Of a stretch of DNA of 64,000 nucleotides, positions 56,601 through 62,738 are shown piece by piece (the stretch's first letter is position 1; each line of letters begins with the position of its first letter). The translations under genes and the position numbers were made by a program. The notes under the pieces are model-generated. The model made no database searches. It saw nothing but the letters and a program-made list of their open reading frames with translations, and was not told the origin of the DNA. The stretch is from Astropecten irregularis (lineage: Eukaryota; Echinodermata; Asteroidea; Paxillosida; Astropectinidae): contig OZ020244.1 of the NCBI GenBank assembly GCA_963971285.1, forward strand, positions 3,782,001-3,846,000, given 5' to 3'.

Positions 56601-56756
56601 GCCACCAGTCCCCTAAGGATAAGAACCAACGCACGGTCCTCCACGTATCGCTATGTCTCCACGCCGGCGTCAATGTCAGTCTTGCTGTGGTCCATCTGTC
56701 CTATGACAAGTGGCAGCAGTGCGTCAACGTGGCAGAGATCATGAAGTATGTACGAG
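26399..56756 (+). CDS. Secreted-looking EEP (DNase I-like) family protein, 3' part beyond window
   Basis: Exons 26399-26605, 55844-56021 and 56547-56756 join in phases 0 and 1 to about 198 residues of an endonuclease/exonuclease/phosphatase domain protein. Residues about 8-30 (TALLWVAALYMYMYASLLVV then CALPSQD) look like a signal peptide. The fold starts at VATYNIWNIMFNW, with the conserved Asn near its N-terminus. Exon 2 has DIDLVAFQEVR, whose Glu is the metal-binding residue of this superfamily. Exon 3 has GLGILSRHPI and NVSLAVVHLSYD. The later catalytic Asp/Asn and terminal SDH-type motif are not in the window. Substrate (DNA, RNA, lipid or phosphate) cannot be told. Intron 1 is about 29.2 kb. 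A second ATG at 26408 is an alternative start. Confidence 0.85.
26798..26924. mobile_element. Palindromic MITE, family G
   Basis: The ends are AATGGGAGACTTTTGAGAAC and GTTCTCCAAAGTCTCCCATT. The interior contains CTTCAAGTCAACAGCGCACG and its inverse. Confidence 0.85.
27036..27480. mobile_element. Palindromic element, family R, longer copy
   Basis: The left end GGGTGCGTTCAGACACAATA pairs loosely with right CATCTGAACATAGCCTT. Inner arms include AGTTTAAACTGAAAAGGTC and ACCTTTTTCAGTCTCC. Confidence 0.65.
27668..27930. mobile_element. Palindromic element, family R, nested in duplication copy 2
   Basis: The ends are CTCAGACACAGTACATGTAC and TTAGTACTGTGTCTGA. It shares CGGAGACCGAAAAAGGTC and AAACCCCTTGTG-type words with the 27036 copy. 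Confidence 0.7.
27996..28645. other. EEP intron 1, nothing firm
   Basis: Around 28165-28265 GGGGTTAG words recur in a weakly palindromic context. No exon is supported. Confidence 0.3.
28646..29002. mobile_element. TTAA-type MITE, family E1
   Basis: It starts TTAAAGGTTCATACAG and ends GAAGTTACCTTTAA. The interior CCCATACAGTGCCCACTTTT and ACGGTATGTTTCTACCATC are typical. Confidence 0.8.
29003..29668. other. EEP intron 1, nothing recognised
   Basis: A short palindrome AACAGCGCCCTC/GAGGGCGCTGTT at 29040-29070 and a C-run at 29429-29438 are the only notable points. Confidence 0.35.
29669..31401 (+). repeat. 60-bp tandem array 2, about 29 units (longest)
   Basis: The period is 60 bp with few indels. 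Consensus segments are GGAGGGCCTGACGTTTGGAT, CCTAGCAGGATCTTTCTCAA and AGGCTAAATGGTCAGAGTTA. Each unit has the near-palindrome GATCCTAGCAGGATC. Left-hand units are diverged; those from about 30340 rightwards are nearly identical and share GTTTGGATCC, pointing to recent local expansion. Higher-order repetition is visible: the GGCATG variants at 30560 and 30860 are 300 bp apart, as are the GATGTTTGG/TCTATCTC variants at 30700 and 31000. Open frames through the array reflect the period and are not a gene. Confidence 0.95.
31412..31660. mobile_element. MITE, family B2, inserted in array 2
   Basis: The ends are GGGGCCGATTTCATAGAGCT and CTCTATGAAATTGGCCCC. The 60-bp unit resumes on its right (AGGAGGGCCTGAAGTTTTGA to 31715), so it entered an existing array. 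Confidence 0.85.
31716..32431. other. EEP intron 1, nothing recognised
   Basis: AT-rich, mixed sequence with no supported exon or repeat family. Confidence 0.35.
32432..32587. mobile_element. MITE, family C
   Basis: The ends are GGGTCGATTTCACTAAACC and GGGCTTCGTGAAATCAACTC. The interior has ATCGTAGGACTTTTGATGCA and ATCTCGAGTTACGATCAATC. Confidence 0.8.
32991..33196. mobile_element. MITE, family B1
   Basis: The ends are GGGGCCAATTTCATAGAGCT and CAGCTCTTTGAAATTGGCCC. The interior runs in the same direction as the 602 copy. Confidence 0.85.
33197..33718. other. EEP intron 1, nothing recognised
   Basis: The 128-codon minus-strand ORF here is hydrophobic and AT-driven with no motif. I do not call it a gene. 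Confidence 0.35.
33719..34094. mobile_element. MITE, family L (single copy seen), A-rich interior
   Basis: The inverted ends are GGCCATAAAAAAAAAATTGT and ATTTTTTTTATGGCC. They continue in TTGTATTGGCGTAAC and GTTACGCCAATACAA. The interior has A-rich tracts and CCGCCCG motifs at both sides. Confidence 0.85.
34095..34247. repeat. Dispersed repeat, family S
   Basis: It shares CATGGCCTTCGTTGCCCTGG, TTCTTGGCCTTGGTG and AACCTTATTTCCAGCCCTGC with 43987-44119. It abuts the family L element. Confidence 0.7.
34359..34772. mobile_element. MITE, family Y (single copy seen)
   Basis: The inverted arms are AGATGTTCAACACTCAACAA and TTGTTGAGTGTTGAACATC. Inner arms TGACATGAGAAAAAAATAT and ATATTTTTCTCATGTCA, and GATGATTTTTCTCTC with GAGAGAAAAATCATC, extend the symmetry. 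Confidence 0.85.
34882..35587. mobile_element. hAT-like foldback element with GAGTAC-rich arms and target duplication
   Basis: The inverted ends are CAGTGTTGTAGT and ACTACAACACTG. AGGAATA stands at 34874-34880 and again at 35588-35594, as a 7-bp duplication, or 8-bp with one mismatch. Arms of about 160-190 bp are made of GAGTAC and AAGTAC hexamers in both directions. The CAGTG start and duplication length fit hAT elements (family knowledge). There is no transposase, so it is non-autonomous. Confidence 0.8.
35588..36779. other. EEP intron 1, nothing firm
   Basis: Several short ORFs in the minus frames have no motif. A short CAGCGCCCTCTGTTG word at 36431 also appears elsewhere in the window. 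No exon is supported. Confidence 0.3.
36780..37150. mobile_element. TTAA-type MITE, family V, copy 2 (inverse)
   Basis: It shares GAGTCCATTTTCTGTC, GGAAATCAAGATTTAGTG, CGTATTTCTGCTATCCAGAT and TTTGCAAATCC with copy 1 on the other strand. The right end is TATGCTCCCTTAA. Confidence 0.8.
37458..37775. repeat. AAT microsatellite and dispersed repeat
   Basis: AATAATAATAATAG-type repeats at 37460-37490 are followed by GGAGGGAGGAAAACTGGAGA and ACCCGGAGAAAAACCC, then a tRNA-like CGGAATCGAACCC. The last segments look like an old inserted repeat. Confidence 0.5.
38287..38663. mobile_element. MITE, family N
   Basis: The inverted ends are TAGGCCTTTTCACAC and CCGAAAAGGCCTA. The interior is dominated by CAACCCGGGG and GCGAACTCAACC words in both directions. 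Confidence 0.75.
39075..39441. mobile_element. TTAA-type MITE, family E1
   Basis: It starts TTAAAGGTAATATCATAC and ends TATGATAGTACTTTTAA. Interior marker words are all present. Confidence 0.85.
39444..39770. mobile_element. MITE, family F, split by family G
   Basis: The ends are AGTAGAATGCCACTATAAC and TTATAGCGGCGTTTCACTGT. After ATGTCATCCTTGG it is broken by a family G element at about 39505-39650. Confidence 0.8.
39505..39650. mobile_element. Palindromic MITE, family G, nested in F
   Basis: TTGGGAGACTTTGGA opens it and AAAGAATCCCATT closes it. The core has CTTCAAGTCAACAGCGCAC and its inverse. Confidence 0.8.
40254..41155 (+). repeat. 60-bp tandem array 3, about 14 units, with left terminal flank
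   Basis: The inverted flank CTGCAAACTGCTCATCAACC is at 40270, then AAAATAATGACCTGA leads into the first unit at about 40314. Several units share TCCTAGCGGGATC where other arrays have AGCAGG, a local variant pointing to homogenisation within the array. Confidence 0.9.
41478..41690. mobile_element. Truncated family E element
   Basis: It starts TTAAAGGTACTTTAGTAG with GGTAGAAAC and TTTGATCAAAACTCATGTG inside. The far end is missing. Confidence 0.65.
41693..42517 (+). repeat. Tandem array, about 82-bp unit, about 8 units
   Basis: Units carry CCAGTCCCCCTGTGGAGACT, GGTAATGTGTGGTAAGCAGC, TCTTGTCTTGTG and GGTGCAGAGGGTTAGGGTTA. The first unit is interrupted by a family C MITE at 41717-41860. TTAGGG words are part of the unit and do not mark a telomere. 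Confidence 0.9.
41717..41860. mobile_element. MITE, family C, inserted in the 82-bp repeat
   Basis: The ends are GGGGTCGATTTCACAAAGCC and TTTGTCGAAATCGACCCC. The interior GAGATACGAAGGATAACCCA is typical. Confidence 0.85.
42990..43228. mobile_element. MITE, family B2
   Basis: The ends are GGGGCCAATTTCATGGAGCT and GCACTGTGAAATTGGCCCC. The B2 interior AAAACAAACCACC and TGATATTCATGGTCAG is present. Confidence 0.85.
43299..43550. mobile_element. MITE, family B1
   Basis: The ends are GGGGCCAATTTCATAGAGCT and AGCTCTATGAAATTGGCCCC. It lies only 70 bp from a B2 copy, showing the two subfamilies are distinct. Confidence 0.88.
43633..43967 (+). repeat. Dispersed element, family K, copy 1
   Basis: It starts ATTTGTATCCTTGTGGAGAC and ends in GGTCTCCACAAGGCACCAGA. 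GTGGAGA/TCTCCAC motifs occur at both ends and inside. The inverse copy is at 50408. Confidence 0.8.
43987..44119. repeat. Dispersed repeat, family S
   Basis: It shares CATGGCCTTCGTTGCCCTGG and CCTTGCCCTCACCAAACC with 34095. Confidence 0.7.
44466..45110 (+). repeat. 60-bp tandem array 4, about 9 units, closing hairpin and right flank
   Basis: Nine forward units end at about 44995. An inverted unit follows (GCCTTTGAGAAAGATCCTGC to CATCAGGCCC), then GAGCATTTTCATTCCAAGTC and GATGAGCAGTTTGCAGGGGT. This is the clearest case of direct array, inverted unit and terminal flank in order. Confidence 0.9.
45389..45624. mobile_element. Palindromic element, family I
   Basis: GGGCTATTTATGAAACAGAG opens and CCGTTTCGTAAACCCCTTA closes. 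The core GGCTGCGTTTCGGAAGTAGA and GAAAACAGAGCTTCAGCTTC match the other copies. Confidence 0.75.
45625..46578. other. EEP intron 1, low-repeat stretch
   Basis: About 950 bp with no recognised repeat family. A minus-strand ORF at 46462-46181 has no motif. It could hold regulatory DNA, but nothing specific is visible. Confidence 0.35.
46579..47190. mobile_element. TTAA-type MITE, family E2, split by family B2
   Basis: TTAAAGGTACAG is at 46579-46590. The element continues after the B2 insert with CTGTACAGGATTGGTAACAT and runs to ATTATACCTTTAA at 47190. Confidence 0.8.
46590..46835. mobile_element. MITE, family B2, nested in E2
   Basis: The ends are GGGGCCAATTTCATAAAACT and CAGTTTTATGAAATTGGCCC. 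It sits 11 bp inside the left end of the E2 element. Confidence 0.85.
47191..48209. other. EEP intron 1, mostly unannotated
   Basis: A partial family B end (GCTTAAGCAAATTTTGGTGC) lies at 47553-47620. At 47865-47945 GTGTGACGTCACAT and CATGTGACGTAAG flank a short segment, giving two CRE-like sites. No exon is supported. Confidence 0.35.
48210..48267. repeat. Perfect 27-bp inverted repeat with a 4-base loop
   Basis: The left arm GACTAGCCTGCTCTAGTCCT then CATCAGG pairs fully with the right arm CCTGATGAGGACTAGAGCAG then GCTAGTC across AAAC. AGGTTTTG and CAAAACCT lie further out. It may be the core of a very compact foldback element or a hairpin RNA. Confidence 0.9.
48848..49084. mobile_element. 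Palindromic element, family I
   Basis: GGGCATTTACGAAATGGAGG opens and TCTGTTTCGTAAATGCCC closes, the most complete termini of this family here. The core is inverted relative to the 45389 copy. Confidence 0.85.
49574..49787. mobile_element. Palindromic element, family I
   Basis: GGGGCCTTTTCCAAACCTCG opens and GATGTTTGGAAAAGGCTCC closes. The core AGGCCTTTGGCTGCATTTCA matches. Confidence 0.8.
50408..50715 (-). repeat. Dispersed element, family K, copy 2
   Basis: It is the inverse of 43633-43967: GACCGAGCACAATAGGTTGA, then GGGAAATTCTAAAGGTGTAT and, at the end, ATGTCTCCACAAGGATACAA. Confidence 0.8.
50743..51092. mobile_element. TTAA-type MITE, family E1
   Basis: TTAA at both edges: TTAAAGGTAGTATCATACCT and GTATGATATTACCTTTAA. 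Internal words are typical. Confidence 0.88.
51793..51933. mobile_element. MITE-like repeat, family T
   Basis: AAGGGTGTGATTTGTCTGG opens and GTACAATCACAGCCCTG closes. CACTTTACCTGTACAAAAG inside matches 11061. Confidence 0.7.
51954..52100 (+). repeat. Dispersed repeat, family U
   Basis: GCCAACCAAAAACCAAGATG, then GTGGAAACTATGGAGAGCCA and CCACAATTTGTA, the inverse of 12592-12740. Confidence 0.65.
52297..53215 (+). repeat. 60-bp tandem array 5, about 15 units
   Basis: It starts with AATGCTTGGAGTTAGGAGGG and ends with an eroded inverted unit (TTAAAACGTCAGGCCTTCC) at 53195-53215. It is open on both strands across many units, an effect of the 60-bp period. Confidence 0.92.
53229..53607. mobile_element. 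TTAA-type MITE, family E1
   Basis: TTAAAGGTTGTATCATAC opens and GTATGATATTACCTTTAA closes. It directly follows array 5. Confidence 0.88.
53608..54072. other. Residual 60-bp-element flank, then nothing recognised
   Basis: TTCAGGTCATTATATTTGCT and CATGAGCAGTTTGCAGTGCT at 53625-53665 are the terminal flank of the 60-bp element. The E1 element at 53229 therefore probably inserted between array 5 and its own end. Confidence 0.55.
54073..54422. mobile_element. TTAA-type MITE, family E2
   Basis: TTAAAGGTACAATACAGGAT opens and GTGTTATACCTTTAA closes. TTTTGATCTCGCGGTAAGAT forms an inner hairpin with GATCAAAAC. Confidence 0.85.
54851..55100. mobile_element. Truncated family E element
   Basis: TTAAAGGTACAGTACTGGAT opens, with GGTAGAAACATACCGTTGAA inside. 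It ends abruptly near the family J element. Confidence 0.7.
55108..55533. mobile_element. Dispersed element, family J
   Basis: TAGTGCTGGGATTCTTTATC opens and TTTTGCCAAGCACTA closes. GTAGAAACACGCTTTTCACA inside recurs at 56083 and 58120. Confidence 0.8.
55844..56021 (+). CDS. EEP gene exon 2 (catalytic Glu)
   Basis: Acceptor CATTCATTCAG, then IRKADIDLVAFQEVRADR, continuing through LPAYRWQVFHAM to DSWPME. Donor GTAGGC in phase 1. The GC-richer composition stands out from the intron around it. Confidence 0.9.
56083..56345. mobile_element. Dispersed element, family J, truncated, in EEP intron 2
   Basis: TAGTGCTGGGCTTTAATCCG opens. The copy stops after TGCTTGATCTAAG, lacking the right end. Confidence 0.8.
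56547..56756 (+). CDS. EEP gene exon 3
   Basis: Acceptor TTCCTCAG, then GLGILSRHPITSTVPQS and, near the end, LAVVHLSYDKWQQCVNVAEI. Donor GTAAGA in phase 1. The following exon is not in the remaining 7.2 kb that I could read. Confidence 0.9.
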
Positions 56757-57028
56757 GTAAGACCCATTTAAATGTCTTCTTCATGTCTATGTGGAGTACG
56801 GTCTTAAGGGCCAGGTCCAGGGTAGGCAATCAGGCAAGGACATCCTCAGATATTCCTCCCAGCCAAATGAAACCTCCGTTATACAGTGCTCATGGCCTCA
56901 CCCTCTACAGAAAACCTTAAAGAGGACTTCTAATCATGAAGAAAATTAGTTAAAACTCACTGCCTTGGTTACTACGAAACTCATTCTGAAATATGTCTGC
57001 AAATGTGCTTTTATGGGTACCATACTAA

Positions 57029-57170
57029 GGGCCGATTTCATAAAGCTCCGCGACGCGTTGCAACTCGATTTGCGTCATAGCTGTGACGCGTCGCATAGAT
57101 GCGATGAGTCCATAGAGAAAGGATGCGTCTTAACTCTGCAATGCGTTGTACGTTTTATGAAATCGGCCCC
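57029..57170. mobile_element. MITE, family D-like
   Basis: The ends are GGGCCGATTTCATAAAGC and TTTATGAAATCGGCCCC. The interior is unlike the two other D copies (GCGACGCGTTGCAACTCGAT). Confidence 0.75.
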
Positions 57171-57173
57171 AGG

Positions 57174-57397
57174 CCTTGCGCTAACATTTTTTCCTGGCTA
57201 TCTAAATGGGCCAGCTTGCTTCAGATTTGACTAGCCCATTTAGATTTTTACTACCCGGAAAAAAGTTGATCCATACCTTAACATGTAGGTTCTTGGTTTT
57301 TTACTAGCCCACCGGGCAACCAAGGAAGTGAGTCTAGCTAGCCCAGAGTGGGTTTTGCTAGACATTGTGCCCCAGGCTAGTACTATTTCCGCCCTGC
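57174..57397. repeat. Dispersed repeat, family X
   Basis: CTAGCCCATTTAGA, CTAGCCCAGAG and CCAGGCTAGTACTATTTCCG recall the family X words at 25381. Boundaries are approximate. Confidence 0.5.
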
Positions 57398-57600
57398 ATA
57401 CAAACAGACAGAAAGAGGAAAAAAAATGCCCAAACAGAGCTTTTGAATCACACGCGGCTGGTAAAATACAACCAAAGTGTGATGACGTCATAATATATGC
57501 AATGTCCCCGCGTGACGTATATTTTGGTAGACACTCCATTCAGGACTGCGACCCTTGCCTCCGCGCTTTTCTTGCTTTGTCTTTTTGAGATCTGAAGCAA

Positions 57601-57758
57601 TAGCGCTCCGCACTTGCGCTAAAAATAGCACCGGACCTCAGACAAACATTGCAACAATGCACACGTGCGTGGGTGTGTGCGTGCATGTACACTACGTGTG
57701 TGAGTCAATGTTTGTCTGACATCCGGGGATTTTGTGACGTCATTAGTGCGGAGCGCTA
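57601..57758. mobile_element. MITE, family H, with a CRE-like site
   Basis: TAGCGCTCCGCACTTGCGCT opens and AGTGCGGAGCGCTA closes. TGACGTCA occurs near 57736. Confidence 0.88.
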
Positions 57759-58119
57759 TTGTAATAGGTTCATATTATCACCCTTTGACAACATTGAATA
57801 CTGCCCTCTTGTGGCCATGCCTGCTCAGCCTGTTGTCTCACCTGTACAGGTGCAAGCATGCACTGTTTGTGTAGTGCAGGGTTGTTATATAAAGGGGAAT
57901 GCTCTTTTTGCAGAGGAATATTTAAACAGTGAAGGACATGTGGTTTACTTAATAAATACTGTACTGTACATATAGCCATGCATTGAACCATATGATCTTA
58001 CTTGTAGTTTACATGTACATGTATGCACGCGAAAATTTACATGTATGATGAAACTGCATTTTCATGTACGGTATATCAGCTAAATGTATTCCGTTATAGT
58101 ACACACATTTGAGTTACGT
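57759..58119. other. EEP intron 3, nothing recognised
   Basis: Only scattered ACATGTACATGTA-type words. The short ORFs have no motif. Confidence 0.3.
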
Positions 58120-58543
58120 TAGTGCTGGGCTTTTTATCCGGATACGGGTTAACCGACCGGGATTTAATTATCCGCTTACAGATTTTCACTAACCGTTAAC
58201 CGAAACTGAAAGGGAAAAACAGAGACCAACGTTTGACTCATGCTCAACACCCCAAAAAGTGTAAACTGTAGAATTTTAGTCAGTTATTTTGTCCCTTTTG
58301 CCAAGTAGAAACACGCTTTTCACAAACATGATCTAAAAGAAACATTGTGTGTACTGGATCTAAATACTTGATCTAAAGAATAACATCGTAAAAAGCATTC
58401 TGAAAGCGACTATCACATTGAAGAAGATATCATAAATCGCATATGTCACGCATGTTGCACGTGATAACGGTTAACTGTTTTTTATTTGATTTTATTTGCA
58501 ATCAGTAAATGGATATGAAATTACCTGATTTTGCCCAGCACAA
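58120..58543. mobile_element. Dispersed element, family J, full-length
   Basis: TAGTGCTGGGCTTTTTATCC opens and GATTTTGCCCAGCAC closes, so short inverted ends GTGCTGGGC/GCCCAGCAC define the family. Confidence 0.85.
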
Positions 58544-58661
58544 TTTTACGTACTGTTCGAGATATTGTGTTTTCTTTTCTCTTTACACCATAGACTAAGC
58601 ACACAATTGTAATTTTTGAACAAAAGAAGGCCATGTGAGGATAAGAAGGGTTTCATTGCAA

Positions 58662-58856
58662 TGGACCTTTCCCATGAAATATGCTAATTAGATATGCGCA
58701 TGCGCAAATGCACCACTTGTTGGCAAGGAAGTTGCAGCTACATATTAGGCACGTACGTACATGTACCACATACAACACAGCCGTCATGTAGCTTGCCAAC
58801 CAGTGATGCATTTACGCATGCGCGTATCTAATTAGCATATTTCATGGAAAAGTCCA
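58662..58856. mobile_element. Palindromic MITE, family Z (single copy seen)
   Basis: TGGACCTTTCCCATGAAATA and TATTTCATGGAAAAGTCCA are inverted. The arms continue through TGCTAATTAGATA and TATCTAATTAGCA and GCGCATGCG words. Confidence 0.88.
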
Positions 58857-59397
58857 TTCCTTTATCCTTTATCCGGCAAAGTGTCTTGCTCAAGGATGTA
58901 AGCACCAGGTCTACCACAGCCGGACTCCAACCCACAATCTGTATCAAACACACCACACCACACCACTTAGCCACACACATTCCAAATTTAGTTCTGCTTG
59001 GCCAACAGGAAACCCTGATATGTTACAATGATCCGTTTCACGTACACTTACGTCAGCTTGTTTGATCTTTAACAATAACGTGCATATTTTTAGAAACTAA
59101 TGTTCGTCATTTTAGGATTGATTTCCTTACATTATTGATTTCATTCTTGCAAAGGCAGGGAACCAAAATGTCACTACTGATCATTATCGCTGGTGAAAGT
59201 CAACATACATGTATGTACGTGTAATTTTCGATTTTTGCTTCTTTAAAAAAAAAACCATTTCAATGTGTGATACTGTGCACAATTGCAATAGGAATGTGCC
59301 CTGAGTTTTTCTAAAGAGAATTTCGAAAGAGAATTCTTCCAAAATGTCCTCCCTATCTCATAATAAATAATAATATAAATGTGTCACAGTTTATATC
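58857..59397. other. EEP intron 3, nothing recognised
   Basis: A (CACAC)n-like CACACCACACCACACCAC stretch at 58950 is the only simple feature. Confidence 0.35.
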
Positions 59398-59757
59398 GCT
59401 TAAAAGTAACTTCATACTTTGGTTTATTGTCAAAGAAATGTAGATTCATGGGCAAAAATATCAAGACAGATACAGTAACAGTCTCAAACTTTTTGAGAAA
59501 ACAGTGAAGAACGCTCATATTCATCCTGATCATCAAATCTATTCACAGTGGGTTTTGATCTCGCTCAGAGATCAAAACTGTTAATGGTCATTGGTTTTTT
59601 TCTTTTCTTGATTTACATGTAAATACAGCATTTCAGGCAGAAAAATTTTTAACGATATTTTTCTACCATCACCATCTTTATACACTGTAAGTTATTGGTA
59701 AATCTGTGGAGATTTCTGTTTCAGTATGCTACCAAAGTATGATACTACCTTTGAGAG
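59398..59757. mobile_element. TTAA-type MITE, family E1
   Basis: CTTAAAAGTAACTTCATACT opens and GTATGATACTACCTTTGA closes, both diverged. The inner hairpin TTTTGATCTCG/GAGATCAAAA is present. Confidence 0.8.
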
Positions 59758-59890
59758 ATAATACATGTAACTTCATAGGACCTACATTATCTGATTTACT
59801 TGGCCATGGCTTCAAATTAATTATGCACAAGTTAATGGGAAATGGCTGCAGCCGTGGCGTTTACCATAGACATGTGTGAAAACTGAAGCC

Positions 59891-60454
59891 TTAAAGGGCG
59901 GCTGCAGTGCTTTTTTTAGTCAGGTTATTTTATTGCCTTCATACAGAGAATAATACTTACAAATAATGAATGGCAAGTCTTATTTTGGTTTCAAACCAGC
60001 ATTTGGGTTTCTTTTGAACGGCTTTGCAAAATGGGGGATTTTCATGCATACTCATGTAGGGAACCAACAGCCAAAATATAATGAAAAAACATAAACAAAT
60101 GAAGAGGCAAACATGACCCCCAGAAATGGTTTGTCAAAAAAATTACACCACCAGTTGAGTGAAAGGAACATATTCAGCATAAAAAAACCCATTGAGGGGG
60201 AAAGTTTTGTCAGTAAACCTATAAAACAACCGCAACTTTTTGTGCACAAATCAATTGAGTTACTGCTCTCAGTTCCCCAGATGACATCACAGTTTTGCTC
60301 ATGAATATGGAAATGATAATTAGCATACAAACTGAAAAACCTGTTTTTAACCCTGAATCAGTGTGAGGAACAGGGTAAAATCACAGTCCCCATGTACAGT
60401 TTTTTTATTGGCACATGTTCAGGCCATAATATTCGCATTGCAGAGACCCTTTAA
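59891..60454. mobile_element. TTAA-flanked MITE, family W (single copy seen)
   Basis: TTAAAGGGCGGCTGCAGTGC and GCATTGCAGAGACCCTTTAA are inverted ends, with TTAA as the duplicated target. No transposase is encoded. Confidence 0.75.
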
Positions 60455-61159
60455 TAGCTAAATCATTCGTGCTCATTCACACAGCAGCAAAAATGAACTT
60501 GACTGAAACATTCATTCATATCATGGACCCTAGCTCCAATTAGCCGGGCACCTTACAAAAACCACCAAATCTAAAACTACCGTTACTGCCGGAAGGACCC
60601 CTTGCGGCACTAGAAAATGCTTTAGGCCTAGACCAAGCCACCAAGAGCTACTGATCAAGTAAAAACACTCATGGAAAGCAGGCTTTAGGCTAATGATAAA
60701 TTACCCATTGAGAGAGCTCCTTCATTTTCCCTTCAGCTGTAAAAGTCAATAACTCTGAGACTCAATAGCGGACAACCACTCTGAAATTCTGAAGCAATAA
60801 TATGCAGGACGTTGCCCTAACCTTGTTAAATACCAAATGAAAAAAGGAAGGACTTAATATGAGAGTCATTCCTGTTGGATATTTGATACTGACATGAAGG
60901 ATGATCCAGTCGAGCCGCCGTATAGCAGGTTTAACTCTTCCCGTGCTCACTGGTCACTGTGATGAGCAGTGTGTCCTGATAGTATTGATGATGGGTAGTG
61001 TTTCACTGCATGTGTGTAGCAGCTGTATGGCCAGAGGTGCTATAAAGCACGTACAAATGTACTGCCGATTGACTTATGGCAGAAATTAAAATCAGATTTT
61101 TAAGGAAGAATTCTCACTTTTTATCATCTTGCTTTTTGATTCTCTCTTTGATTTATAAT
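60455..61159. other. EEP intron 3, nothing recognised
   Basis: I looked for the next EEP exon (a GDxN-type motif) on the plus strand and saw none. Confidence 0.3.
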
Positions 61160-61640
61160 CAGTTCAAGTTGGAGTAATTAACTGCTGCAAACTGCTCATC
61201 AACCAAAATAATGACCTGTAATATATAAAATGATATAGAGTTAGGAGGCCCTGAAGTTTTGATCCTAGCAGGATCTTTAAACCTTTGAGAAAGATCCTGC
61301 TAGGATCGAAACGTCAGGGCCTCCTAACTTTGACCATTTAGCCTTTGAGAAAGATCTTGCTAGGATCGAAAAATTAGACATTCCTAACTTTGACCATTTA
61401 GCCTTTGAGAAAGATCTTGCTAGGATCGAAACGTTAGACATTCCTAACTTTGACCATTTAGCCTTTGAGAAAGATCTTGCTAGGATCGAAACGTTAGACA
61501 TTCCTAACTTTGACCATTTAGCCTTTGAAAAAGATCCTGCTAGGATGGAAACATCAGGCCCTCCTAACACTGACCATTACCATTAAGCCTTTGAGAAAGA
61601 TCCTGCTCGGATGGAAACGTCAGGCCCTCCTAACTGATAT
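61160..61640 (-). repeat. 60-bp tandem array 6, left flank plus about 6 inverse units
   Basis: CTGCTGCAAACTGCTCATCA, then CCAAAATAATGACCTG, precede one forward half-unit and an immediate switch to inverse units (AAGATCCTGCTAGGATCGAA). Four units carry AAGATCTTGC and TTAGACATTCCTAAC, a private variant. Confidence 0.9.
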
Positions 61641-61849
61641 CTTGAGGTTCTATTGTAAACAATGGTAGAATTCATCTTGGCACAGGGTTATCTTGATACA
61701 ATTCTTCTGGGTATTTGTTTTCTTATATCTCTATGGAATGTCTGTATACTATTCTTGGCAATTTGAATGATTTATCACAATGTTTCAAACAAGACGGAAT
61801 GCGGCTTAGAAATAATACTATTATTTCTACCTTTTTATCGTGGGCAGGT

Positions 61850-62641
61850 AATAGACTGCTGCAAACTGCTCGCTAGCCAAAATAATTTTTCCTGATCCTC
61901 TCATCCATTTATGTGCATCTTTACTTCCATATTCTTGTCCTCTTGTCATCTAGCCTTTGAGAAAGATCCTGCTAGGATCGAAACGTCAGGCCCTCCCAAC
62001 TCTGACCACAGCCTTTGAGAAGGATCCTGCTATAGGACCGAAACGTCAGGCCTTCCTGACTCTGACCATATAGCCTTTGAGAAAGATCCTGCTAGTATTG
62101 AAACATTAGGCCCTCCTAACTCTGACCATTTAGCCTTTGAGAAAGATCCTGCTACGATCGAAACGTCAGACCCTCCTAACTCTGACCATTTAGCCTTTGA
62201 GAAAGATCCTGCTAGGATTGAAACATCGGGCCCTCCTAACTCTGACCATTTAGCCTTTGAGAAAGATCCTGTTAGGATCCAAACATCAGGCCCTCCTAAC
62301 TCTGACCATTTAGCCTTTGAGGAAGATCCTGCTAGGATCAAATGTCAGGCCCTCCTAACTCTGACCATTTAGCCTTTGAGAAAGATCCTGCTAGGATTGA
62401 AACATCAGACCCTCCTAACTCTGACCATTTAGCCTTTGAGAAAGATCCTGTTAGGATTGAAACATCAGGCCCTCCTAACTCTGACCATTTAGCCTTTGAG
62501 AAAGATCCTGCTAGGATTGAAACATCAGACCCTCCTAACTCTGACCATTTAGCCTTTGAGAAAGATCCTGTTAGGATTGAAACATCAGGCCCTCCTAACT
62601 CTGACCATTTAGCCTTTGAGAAAGATCCTGCTAGGATCCAA
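61850..62641 (-). repeat. 60-bp tandem array 7, left flank plus about 12 inverse units
   Basis: AGACTGCTGCAAACTGCTCG, then CCATATTCTTGTCCTCTTGT, lead into units at about 61945. This outer flank is the inverse of the right flank of array 1. Units alternate between GATCCTGCTAGG with ATCAGACCC and GATCCTGTTAGG with ATCAGGCCC, a 120-bp higher-order period. Confidence 0.9.
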
Positions 62642-62701
62642 TTGTCAGTCTTATTCAACTTCTCTTTAGTACATGAAAGTATTTTGTCCAAAAGCATGTT
62701 G

Positions 62702-62738
62702 AACCATAGAGCTACAAACTGTTTGTAGCTCTATGGTT
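62702..62738. repeat. 17-bp perfect hairpin
   Basis: AACCATAGAGCTACAAA, loop CTG, TTTGTAGCTCTATGGTT, just right of array 7. One mismatch further out the symmetry continues. Confidence 0.85.
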
